Below, one piece after another: positions 1 through 5,168 of a DNA stretch of 6,023 nt (positions within the stretch are counted from its first letter, which is position 1; each line of letters starts with the position of its first letter). The DNA is from Alphaproteobacteria bacterium (GTDB lineage: Bacteria; Pseudomonadota; Alphaproteobacteria; Rhodobacterales; Rhodobacteraceae). The notes under the pieces were generated by a model, which made no database searches, was not told the origin of the DNA, and saw only the letters and a list, made by a program, of their open reading frames with translations. The DNA lies in NCBI GenBank assembly GCA_003695135.1, contig RFIR01000370.1:1-6023 (forward strand). Reading direction: 5' to 3'. The translations under genes were made by a program, and so were the position numbers.

Positions 1-37
1 CCGGCATCCGCGCGGGCCGCCGCCCGGAACGGGCTCT

Positions 38-121
38 CCCGGGCGTCAGCCCGGGCAGCGCCCGACCCGACCCCCACGGGGCGGGCGCTTCACGCCCACC
101 CCTTCGGGCCGGGCGCTGCCC
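38..121. repeat. GC-rich hairpin plus nested cruciform-like palindrome
   Basis: CCCGGGC at 38-44 pairs with GCCCGGG at 49-55 across a 4-nt loop. Overlapping it, GGGCAGCGCCCG (53-64) is perfectly complementary to CGGGCGCTGCCC (110-121). The enclosed sequence folds again: 78-87 pairs with 93-102 with one C/A mismatch and a 5-nt loop. No T-run follows on either strand, so this is not a classical intrinsic terminator. It could be a REP/BIME-like intergenic repeat or a structured transcript end; copy number in the genome is unknown. Confidence 0.6.
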
Positions 122-138
122 TCGGCATCGATGGTGAA

Positions 139-158
139 GGTTTTCCGGTCCGAAAACC
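139..158. other. Small dyad GGTTTTC-N6-GAAAACC
   Basis: A perfect 7-bp inverted repeat, 139-145 against 152-158, with a 6-nt centre (CGGTCC). It is a possible operator or weak hairpin. There is no T-tract on either side and no adjacent gene start in the window, so its role cannot be assigned. Confidence 0.35.
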
Positions 159-229
159 GCCCCGCGCTTACTTCCCCGCCAATTTCCGCATCAGTCCTGA
201 TCAGAGGCGACATGCTTCGGTCTTGCGGC

Positions 230-305
230 AGGGTGCGCATTCATGGCGTACCGTCACGCGTTGCCCCGCCACGCACGGCAAGGGTGCGCCATGAATGCGC
301 ACCCT
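230..305. repeat. Long inverted repeat with perfect 19-bp arms (REP/MITE-like)
   Basis: The arm at 230-248 (AGGGTGCGCATTCATGGCG) is the exact reverse complement of 287-305, and complementarity continues imperfectly inward (a wobble at 249/286, then pairs 250-252 with 283-285). The loop is about 30-38 nt. Arms built on GGGTGCGCAT...ATGCGCACCC resemble palindromic intergenic repeats scattered through many proteobacterial genomes, some of them mobilised by REP-associated transposases. That comparison is from general knowledge and not a database match. There is no transposase in the window. Confidence 0.7.
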
Positions 306-314
306 ACGGGGCCG

Positions 315-366
315 GCGAATTTCATTAATTCGCAAAGTGTCATGTGGATCAAGACTGTACACATGA
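315..366. other. Two consecutive dyads at the edge of the AT-rich element
   Basis: GCGAATT-TCATT-AATTCGC (315-333) is a perfect 7-bp dyad with a 5-bp centre. It is followed by TCATGTG (340-346) facing CACATGA (360-366), a perfect 7-bp dyad with a 13-bp centre. Both are typical sizes for dimeric repressor sites, and both lie immediately left of the AT-rich element. Neither sits in front of a gene visible in the window. Confidence 0.4.
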
Positions 367-473
367 AATAATTGTAAAATAATTCCCCAATCAATATTTT
401 CCAATCAACAGTGAAAATCGGCGCAACACCACTGGCGCCGCATTTCGCGGCGCCCCGGCGCACGGGTCGGGCC
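360..473 (+). repeat. AT-rich element, left copy (tandem CAATCAA core plus hairpin)
   Basis: Positions 367-417 align without gaps to 5143-5193 at 44 of 51 positions and are about three-quarters A+T in an otherwise very GC-rich window. The core contains two identical heptamers CAATCAA at 388-394 and 402-408 separated by 7 bases, followed by CAGTGAAAA. A divergent 16-nt spacer then leads to a hairpin (434-454). Similarity continues to about 473, with a 5-nt gap relative to the right copy. This copy lies past the 3' end of the minus-strand glycosyltransferase gene and is not upstream of any plus-strand gene in view. Its strand is given relative to the right copy. Function is unknown. Confidence 0.75.
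434..454. other. 8-bp GC hairpin of the left AT-rich element
   Basis: GGCGCCGC (434-441) pairs perfectly with GCGGCGCC (447-454) around the loop ATTTC. Read on the minus strand it lies about 76 nt beyond the glycosyltransferase stop and could mark a transcript end, but no U-run follows directly. The equivalent hairpin at 5210-5231 has an A-T pair where this one has G-C. Confidence 0.65.
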
Positions 474-530
474 GGGGGCATGGATATTTGAAAACCGGAA
501 AAGAAGGCGGGGTGCTCTGTCTGCCCTCCC

Positions 531-1544
531 TCACTTGCCCGCCAGCCGGCGCATCAGCGCCAGATGCTCGGCGCCCGAACGCTCCCAGCTGAATTCGCGC
601 ACCCGTTTCAGCCCCGCTTCGATCAGCCGGGCGCGCAAGGCCTCGTCGGTGGCCGCACGCACGAGCCCCGCGGCGATGTCGGCGGCATCGAGGGGATCGA
701 CCAGCACCGCCGCCGCACCGGCCACCTCGGCCGCGCCGGTGCCGCGCGCGGTGACCACCGGCACGCCGGCGGCCATCGCCTCCAGGATCGGCAGGCCGAA
801 GGGCTCCTCGACGGAGGGAAACAGGAACACATGCGCCTCGGCAAACAGGCCCGGCACCGCCTCGTGCGGCACGCCCATGCGGATGAGCTCGGCGCCCTCC
901 GGCAGGCCGGCGGCGGGCACCGCGCTTTCCGGCGCGCCGACGCTGATCGCCTTCAAGGGCAGGCCGATGCGCGGGGCGGCCAGCCGGTAGGCCTCGATCA
1001 TCCGCGGCAGGTTCTTCAGCCCCGAATATTGCGAGATATGGAAGACGAAGCGCCCCGGCCCGGGCGGGCGGTCGAGATGAAAGCGCGCATCGACGCCGTG
1101 ATAGATCGGCGTGATGCGCTCCGCGCTGACGCCGAGCCGCGCCACGATCTGCGCCCGGGTCGCCTCGCTGACGGTGACGACATGGCCGATCGAGCGCCGC
1201 AGCCGCCGCCAGTCCTGCCGGATGCGCCAGCGCCAGACCCAGTTGCCCAGCCCCGTCTTCAGCCCGAATTCGGCGATGCGCGGCGGGGTGGTCAGGTTCT
1301 GCAGCCCGTGAATGGTGGCCATGGTGGGGATGGTGGTCGAGAAGAGCGCCTTCGGCACCCGGCGGTTGCCCAGCCCCGGCGCCCAGATCAGATCGGCGCT
1401 GCCCGGCGGTGCCTCGGCATCGAAGGGGATGGTCCCGAAGCTGACCCCGCGCGCGGCGGCATAGGCCTCGATGCGCTCGGCATAGATCGAGATGCTCTGC
1501 GGGCGCGGCTCGCCGGGCTTCTCCAGCGCGATCAGCACATGCAT
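531..1544 (-). CDS. Glycosyltransferase, family 4-type (GT-B fold)
   Basis: Predicted cytoplasmic, retaining-type sugar transferase that adds a sugar from an activated nucleotide donor to a growing polysaccharide repeat unit. The product is 337 aa, within the usual range for group 1 (GT4) enzymes. Family signs lie in the C-terminal half: VTVSEATR near 123-130, YHGVD at 148-152, a SGLKNLPRMIEAY segment around 174-186, and the donor-binding E-x7-E motif in EEPFGLPILEAMAAGVPVV (E247 and E255). The N-terminal acceptor half is less typical and shows no obvious GGxxR loop. ATG at 1544 was chosen because it follows an AGGG ribosome site at about 7 nt and lies 8 bases past the rfbD stop; longer in-frame starts would run into rfbD. 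It is third in the rfbC-rfbD operon, so a rhamnosyltransferase role is a reasonable inference, but donor and acceptor cannot be read from the sequence. Confidence 0.9.
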   Translation of the reverse strand: MHVLIALEKPGEPRPQSISIYAERIEAYAAARGVSFGTIPFDAEAPPGSADLIWAPGLGNRRVPKALFSTTIPTMATIHGLQNLTTPPRIAEFGLKTGLGNWVWRWRIRQDWRRLRRSIGHVVTVSEATRAQIVARLGVSAERITPIYHGVDARFHLDRPPGPGRFVFHISQYSGLKNLPRMIEAYRLAAPRIGLPLKAISVGAPESAVPAAGLPEGAELIRMGVPHEAVPGLFAEAHVFLFPSVEEPFGLPILEAMAAGVPVVTARGTGAAEVAGAAAVLVDPLDAADIAAGLVRAATDEALRARLIEAGLKRVREFSWERSGAEHLALMRRLAGK

Positions 1545-1552
1545 CGCGCGCC

Positions 1553-2413
1553 CTATGCCGCCCCGAGCCGGTCGAGCACCGCATCGAGCCCCTCGCGCCA
1601 GTCGGGCTGGGCGATGCCGTAGACGGTGCGGATGCGGGCACAGTCGAGCACCGAATTGGCCGGGCGGCGGGCCGGGGTGGGGAACTCGGCGCTGGCGATG
1701 GCATCGACCGGGGTGGAAAGCCCGGCGCGGGCGAGGATCTCGCGGGCGAATCCGCACCAGCTGACCGCGGGCGTGCCGGCGAAATGGAAGATGCCCGGCG
1801 CGCCGGCGCCGGCCAGCCTTGCCCGGGCGATGGCGATCAGCGCTTCGGCGATGGCGGCGGCGGGCGTCGGGCCGCCCTTCTGGTCATCGACCACCCGCAG
1901 CCGCTCGCGCCCGGCAGCGAGCCGCAGCATGGTCTTCACGAAGTTCGACCCGTGGGCGGAAAACACCCAGGCGGTGCGCAGGATCACCGCCTGCGGGTGC
2001 GCCGCCATCACCGCGCGTTCGCCGGCGAGCTTGGAGCGGCCATAGGCCGAGAGCGGGCCAGGGGCATCGTCCTCGCGCCAGGGCCGGCCTGCCACCCCTG
2101 AAAACACGTAATCGGTGGAGACATGCAGGAAGGGCAGCCCGCGCGCGGCGGCCGCGGCGGCCATCGCCGCCGGGGCCTCGGCATTGATGCGGGTGGCGGC
2201 CGCCTCCTCGGCCTCGGCGCGGTCGACGGCGGTGAAGGCGGCGGCGTTGATCACCGCATCGGCCCCGGTTTCGGCCACCGCCGCGGCGCAGGCCGCCGCA
2301 TCGGTCAGATCGGCCGCCTCGCGCCCCAGCGCGGCGATGTCCAGATCCGGCCCGGCCAGCGCGGCGAGTTCGCGGCCGAGCTGGCCCGTGCGTCCGAAGA
2401 CGAGCACCCGCAT
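1553..2413 (-). CDS. rfbD: dTDP-4-dehydrorhamnose reductase (RmlD)
   Basis: Reduces dTDP-4-dehydro-L-rhamnose to dTDP-L-rhamnose with NAD(P)H, the final step of rhamnose-donor synthesis, in the cytoplasm. The product is 286 aa, a normal length. It is an extended-SDR Rossmann protein: N-terminal GRTGQLG nucleotide-binding loop at residues 7-13, NAAAFTAVDRAE at 56-67, STDYVFSG at 99-106, and the catalytic YxxxK pair Tyr124/Lys128 in AYGRSK. DDQKGGPTPA near 176-185 is also characteristic of the family. The start ATG overlaps the rfbC stop by one base (TGATG) and has no clear Shine-Dalgarno of its own, so translation is probably coupled to rfbC. The stretch at about residues 70-90 is unusually alanine-rich, a common effect of high GC. 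The dTDP-glucose genes rfbA and rfbB are not in view. Confidence 0.95.
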   Translation of the reverse strand: MRVLVFGRTGQLGRELAALAGPDLDIAALGREAADLTDAAACAAAVAETGADAVINAAAFTAVDRAEAEEAAATRINAEAPAAMAAAAAARGLPFLHVSTDYVFSGVAGRPWREDDAPGPLSAYGRSKLAGERAVMAAHPQAVILRTAWVFSAHGSNFVKTMLRLAAGRERLRVVDDQKGGPTPAAAIAEALIAIARARLAGAGAPGIFHFAGTPAVSWCGFAREILARAGLSTPVDAIASAEFPTPARRPANSVLDCARIRTVYGIAQPDWREGLDAVLDRLGAA

Positions 2414-2982
2414 CAGCCGGGATCGTAGACAAAGGGGCTTTCGAAGCCCGAAAAGCCCGGCGCGGCGGCATCCTTGGCCGACAGCACCGCCTGCGTCACA
2501 TCCATGCCCCAATCGACGCCTATGTCGGGATCGTCGAAACGGATCGCCCCGTCGCATTCGGGGGCGTAATGGTCATCGGTCTTGTAGAGCACATGCGTGT
2601 CCGGCCTCAGTGTCACGAATCCATGCAGGAACCCGCGCGGGATCAGCATCTGCAGGCCGTTCTCCTCGCTCAGCTCGGTGGCGATCCAGCGCCCGAAATC
2701 GGGCGAGCCGCGGCGGATGTCGACGGCGACGTCGCGGATGGCGCCGCAGGCCACCCGCACCAGCTTGGCCTGGGCATGCGGCGGGGCCTGGTAATGCAGC
2801 CCGCGCACCGTGCCGGGGCGGGCCGAGAAGGAATGGTTGTCCTGCACGAAATCATGATCGAACCCGGCCTCGGCCATGCGCGCCCGGTTCCAGCTTTCGA
2901 GGAAATAGCCCCGCTCGTCGGCGAAGCGGCGGGGGCGGAGGAGCTTCACATCCGCGATCGCGGTGTCGATGATCTCAAGCAT
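2413..2982 (-). CDS. rfbC: dTDP-4-dehydrorhamnose 3,5-epimerase (RmlC)
   Basis: Epimerises dTDP-4-dehydro-6-deoxy-D-glucose at C3 and C5, the third step of dTDP-L-rhamnose synthesis, as a cytoplasmic cupin dimer. The product is 189 aa, a typical length. Visible family features are FADERGYFLESWN near residues 20-32, VQDNHSFS at 46-53, RGLHYQ with the catalytic base His63, VAVDIRRGSP at 85-94, IPRGFLHGF at 114-122, Tyr133 in VLYKTD, and Asp171 in SAKD, completing the expected His/Asp/Tyr set. ATG at 2982 was chosen because MLEIIDTAI matches the usual N-terminus; longer in-frame starts reach 3150 but add low-complexity, Pro/Arg-rich sequence. There is no convincing Shine-Dalgarno before this ATG, which is odd for the first gene of an operon. 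The promoter should lie in 2983-3336. Confidence 0.95.
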   Translation of the reverse strand: MLEIIDTAIADVKLLRPRRFADERGYFLESWNRARMAEAGFDHDFVQDNHSFSARPGTVRGLHYQAPPHAQAKLVRVACGAIRDVAVDIRRGSPDFGRWIATELSEENGLQMLIPRGFLHGFVTLRPDTHVLYKTDDHYAPECDGAIRFDDPDIGVDWGMDVTQAVLSAKDAAAPGFSGFESPFVYDPG

Positions 2983-3103
2983 GGCCGGTCGACTCGCATA
3001 TCCCGAAAACGGCCCCGGCGCCGCGGGCGCGGGGCGGGGCGGGCGCACCATACCGGATATGCCCCGGCTTTCACGCCCTTTTTGCACCGGCTGCGGCGGC
3101 GTG

Positions 3104-3129
3104 CCGCCGGCGCGGCGCGGCGCCGGCGG
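3104..3129. other. Strong 10-bp GC hairpin
   Basis: CCGCCGGCGC (3104-3113) pairs perfectly with GCGCCGGCGG (3120-3129) around the 6-nt loop GGCGCG. There is no U-run on either side, so it is not a standard terminator. It abuts the dyad at 3130 and could lie in the leader of the glycosylphosphotransferase mRNA or insulate the two divergent promoters. Confidence 0.6.
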
Positions 3130-3148
3130 GACGAACGGGATGTTCGTC
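3130..3148. promoter_or_regulatory. 19-bp dyad GACGAAC-N5-GTTCGTC, possible operator
   Basis: A perfect 7-bp inverted repeat, 3130-3136 against 3142-3148, with the 5-bp centre GGGAT. Size and symmetry fit a dimeric helix-turn-helix repressor site. It lies in the divergent rfbC/glycosylphosphotransferase region, about 190 bp from the plus-strand start. No regulator gene is present in the window, so the binding protein is unknown. Confidence 0.4.
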
Positions 3149-3173
3149 AACCCGATCCGTGCTATGCAGGGGC

Positions 3174-3196
3174 GGTCTGGTCGAGTGAGGTCTGGT
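3174..3196. repeat. Direct repeat GGTCTGGT, 15-bp period
   Basis: The octamer GGTCTGGT occurs at 3174-3181 and again at 3189-3196. It may be tandem binding sites upstream of the plus-strand gene or may be chance; the sequence alone does not decide. Confidence 0.3.
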
Positions 3197-3336
3197 TTGC
3201 GTGATCAGGGGGCGATCCCTGCCGGCATGTCCGAGGATCCGGTCCGGCACGGGCGGGGCGGAGGCACCGGCCGTGAGCGGCCCGGCAGGGCGCCGCGCCG
3301 CGGCGGCCGCCCGCAGGCCGGGCGGGAGCGGGACCG

Positions 3337-4869
3337 GTGAGCGAGACCGGCCAGGGCGTGTTCGTTCGCGACGGCATCGGCATGCCGCGCCGGCATGATG
3401 CGCCGGCGCTGCCGCGCGGGCGCAGCCGGCGCTGGCTGGAGGCGGCGGGCGTCGCCCTGGCGCTGATCCTCGCCGATCTGATGGCGGCGGTCATCGCCAT
3501 CGGCCTGTCCTTCACCCTGGCCGCGGTCGCCAACGAGCTCTTTGACCGGCCCTATGGCAGCCTGCCCTGGTTCATCGAGGCCCGCCAGCCCATCCTCGGC
3601 TCGATGCTGGTGCTGATGGTCGCCATCTTCGCCTTTGGCGGGCTCTATTCGCGCGCGCAGTGGGAGGTGGACGAGATCAAGCGCATCGTGCTGGCCTCGG
3701 GGCTGCTGGGCCTGGTGCATGGCGCCTTCCAGACGCTGACCGTCGATTACGGCTGGCGGCTGTGGTTCGTGCTGGTCTGGCCGATGCTGGCCTTCCTGTC
3801 GGTGGTGCTGCGCGCCGCGGTGCGCGCGATCCCGCCGATCCGCCGGGCGCTGACCCGGCATGTGCTGCTGGTGGGATCGGGGATAAGACCGGACGAATTC
3901 GCCTATCAGCTGCGCGAGAGCCAGGCCAACCCGGTCGATGTGCTGGAAGGCGTGCCGATCGAGGCGCTGGCCGGGCTGAGCCCGGAGGCGATCGCCGCCT
4001 ATATCGCCGACAGCGCGGCCGCAGCGGGGCTGACGCCGGACCGGGTGCAGATCGTGCTGGCGCCCGACGGCGCCGAACGCGCCCGCGCCCGCGGCGTGGC
4101 CGAGCGGCTGTGGTCGATGGGGGTGGCGTTCTCGGCCACCCTGCCGCTCGACATCCAGGCCCGGCACGGGCTGAGGGTGCGCAAGATCACCGGGCTCGAC
4201 ATGGTGATGGCCGAGCACGACCAGCCGGGGCTGAACCGGGCCGAGGCCGCGCTCAAGCGCGGCATGGACATCGCGGTGGCCGGCCTGGCGCTGATGATCC
4301 TGGCCCCGGCCATGGCGCTGATCGCGCTGATGCTCTGGCCCGGCGGCGGGGTGTTCTTCGCCCAGAGCCGGGTCGGCCGCGACGGGCGGCGCTTCGAATG
4401 CCTCAAGTTCCGCTCGATGCGCCCCGATGCCGAGGCGCGGCTGAACGAGCTGCTGGCCGCCGATCCGGCGGCGCGGGCGGAATGGAGCGCGCATCAGAAG
4501 CTGGCGCGCGACCCGCGCATCACCCCGCTGGGCCGCTTCCTGCGCAAGACCTCGATCGACGAGCTGCCGCAGCTGATCAACGTGATCCGCGGCGAGATGA
4601 GCCTGGTCGGCCCGCGGCCGATCGTGGCGCCGGAGGTGGAGGGCTATGACAATGACCGCGCCTATTACCAGAGCCCCGATTTCGCCTGGTACAGCGCGAT
4701 GCGCCCCGGCATCACCGGGCTGTGGCAGGTCTCGGGCCGGGCCACCACCAATTACGAGGAGCGCATCCGGCTTGACCGCTGGTATGTGCGCAACTGGACG
4801 ATCTGGCTCGACATCGCCATCCTGATCAAGACGCTGCGGGTGGTGCTGGTCCCGCGCACGGCGAGCTGA
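3337..4869 (+). CDS. Polyprenyl glycosylphosphotransferase (WbaP/PssY-type priming enzyme)
   Basis: Inner-membrane enzyme that starts the repeat unit by moving a hexose-1-phosphate from a UDP-sugar onto undecaprenyl phosphate. The product is 510 aa, in the range of the large WbaP-like class. An N-terminal block has about four membrane segments (near 36-64, 86-104, 116-134 and 141-160). It is followed by a soluble Rossmann-like part from HVLLVGSG at 175-182 to about 290, a membrane or re-entrant helix at about 311-333, and the conserved catalytic domain. Signature motifs are SRVGRDGRRFECLKFRSM (344-361), the catalytic Asp408-Glu409 in TSIDELPQLINV, GEMSLVGPRP (419-428) and RPGITGLWQVSGR (456-468). 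The GTG start is supported by GGGAG 8 nt upstream. Which sugar is transferred (Gal, Glc or other) cannot be told. It is divergent from the rfbC operon and probably functions with it and with the export gene downstream. Confidence 0.93.
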   Translation: MSETGQGVFVRDGIGMPRRHDAPALPRGRSRRWLEAAGVALALILADLMAAVIAIGLSFTLAAVANELFDRPYGSLPWFIEARQPILGSMLVLMVAIFAFGGLYSRAQWEVDEIKRIVLASGLLGLVHGAFQTLTVDYGWRLWFVLVWPMLAFLSVVLRAAVRAIPPIRRALTRHVLLVGSGIRPDEFAYQLRESQANPVDVLEGVPIEALAGLSPEAIAAYIADSAAAAGLTPDRVQIVLAPDGAERARARGVAERLWSMGVAFSATLPLDIQARHGLRVRKITGLDMVMAEHDQPGLNRAEAALKRGMDIAVAGLALMILAPAMALIALMLWPGGGVFFAQSRVGRDGRRFECLKFRSMRPDAEARLNELLAADPAARAEWSAHQKLARDPRITPLGRFLRKTSIDELPQLINVIRGEMSLVGPRPIVAPEVEGYDNDRAYYQSPDFAWYSAMRPGITGLWQVSGRATTNYEERIRLDRWYVRNWTIWLDIAILIKTLRVVLVPRTAS

Positions 4870-4949
4870 GCGGCGGGCGGAGGTTCCGATGCATGCGGGC
4901 ATCGTGGTCCGGGCCGGGTGAAGGCGTACCGTCATCGGCTGTCCCGGTT

Positions 4950-5168
4950 GCGCGGGCGAAAACAGCTGGAAGAGAGCCTTGCAATACCCTGCTGCGGGGC
5001 GGTATCCTGAATGCGCGAGGTTTCGGATGGAACGGAATTACGCGCGCGCAAAGTAATTTAAAGAGAGCCCTGCAAAACTCCGGCGCGACGGGGCATCTCA
5101 GGCAAGACGCGTTTTCTGTCAGTGTGTACTGCGCGCACGTAAAATAATTAGAAAATAACTTCGCAATC
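4950..5168 (+). repeat. Three degenerate units with an exact 91-bp period
   Basis: The segments around 4959-4989, 5041-5080 and 5132-5168 align when shifted by exactly 91 and 182 bases. Between the first two, 4970-4987 and 5061-5078 agree at 16 of 18 positions (AAGAGAGCCYTGCAAWAC). Between the second and third, CGCGC, AAA and TAATT blocks and GCAA recur in register (about two-thirds identity over 37 positions). The third unit merges into the AT-rich element core. The period is not a multiple of three, which argues against a protein repeat. It looks like an old tandem duplication or phased binding sites. Confidence 0.55.

Larger units (their letters stand above)
1..530. other. Gene-free, palindrome-rich left intergenic region
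   Basis: No reading frame here looks like a real protein: the short open frames on both strands simply read through palindromes and GC-rich sequence. From left to right it holds a GC hairpin (38-55), a nested palindrome (53-121), a small dyad around GGTTTTC/GAAAACC (139-158), a long near-perfect inverted repeat (230-305), dyads at 315-333 and 340-366, an AT-rich element (360-473) and the non-coding tail downstream of the glycosyltransferase stop. The switch from very GC-rich to about 76% AT near 367-417 is abrupt. No gene to the left is visible, so it is unknown which gene, if any, this region regulates. Confidence 0.8.
2983..3336. promoter_or_regulatory. Divergent intergenic region between rfbC and the glycosylphosphotransferase
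   Basis: These 354 bp separate two divergently transcribed genes and must supply promoters for both, but no -35/-10 pair is convincing on either strand. Visible structure includes GCATATCC (2996-3003) inverted at 3055-3062 across a 51-bp, very GC-rich spacer, a T5 run at 3079-3083, a strong hairpin with an adjoining dyad (3104-3148), and GGTCTGGT repeated at 3174 and 3189. The right end carries a GGGAG ribosome site (3324-3328) for the plus-strand gene. A 37-codon open frame from ATG 3228 ends in a GTGA overlap with that gene; it is Arg/Gly-rich and probably a by-product of GC content. Confidence 0.6.

Noticed and set aside
360..417. CtrA, Pho-box or sigma54 site in the AT-rich core
   Set aside because: The 14-bp heptamer period does not fit CtrA or PhoB spacing, and no GG-N10-GC sigma54 pattern with the proper flanks was seen.
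434..454. Intrinsic terminator for the glycosyltransferase operon
   Set aside because: The stem is strong but no U-tract follows it on the minus strand; a Rho-type end remains possible.
564..1622. 352-codon plus-strand open frame
   Set aside because: It is antisense to the glycosyltransferase gene, which has clear family motifs; the translation is compositionally biased and has no domains.
391..1704. 437-codon minus-strand open frame over the glycosyltransferase
   Set aside because: Out-of-frame reading of the same strand; Arg/Ala/Gly-rich with no recognisable motifs.
2983..3150. Longer rfbC start upstream of 2982
   Set aside because: The extra residues are Pro/Arg/Gly-rich and absent from typical RmlC proteins, which begin near MLEIIDTAI.
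3205..4935. 576-codon minus-strand open frame
   Set aside because: It is antisense to the priming-enzyme gene, with His/Arg/Gln-rich low-complexity translation typical of the opposite strand of a high-GC gene.
4893..5147. 84-codon open frame on the plus strand behind a GGAGG motif
   Set aside because: Codon choice is unlike the neighbours (TTA, AGA, GGA, many AT-ending codons), it crosses the 91-bp repeats, whose period is not a multiple of three, and the product matches no family I recognise.
4950..5168. CRISPR array
   Set aside because: The repeated units are degenerate, only three in number and 91 bp apart, with no identical repeat of CRISPR size.
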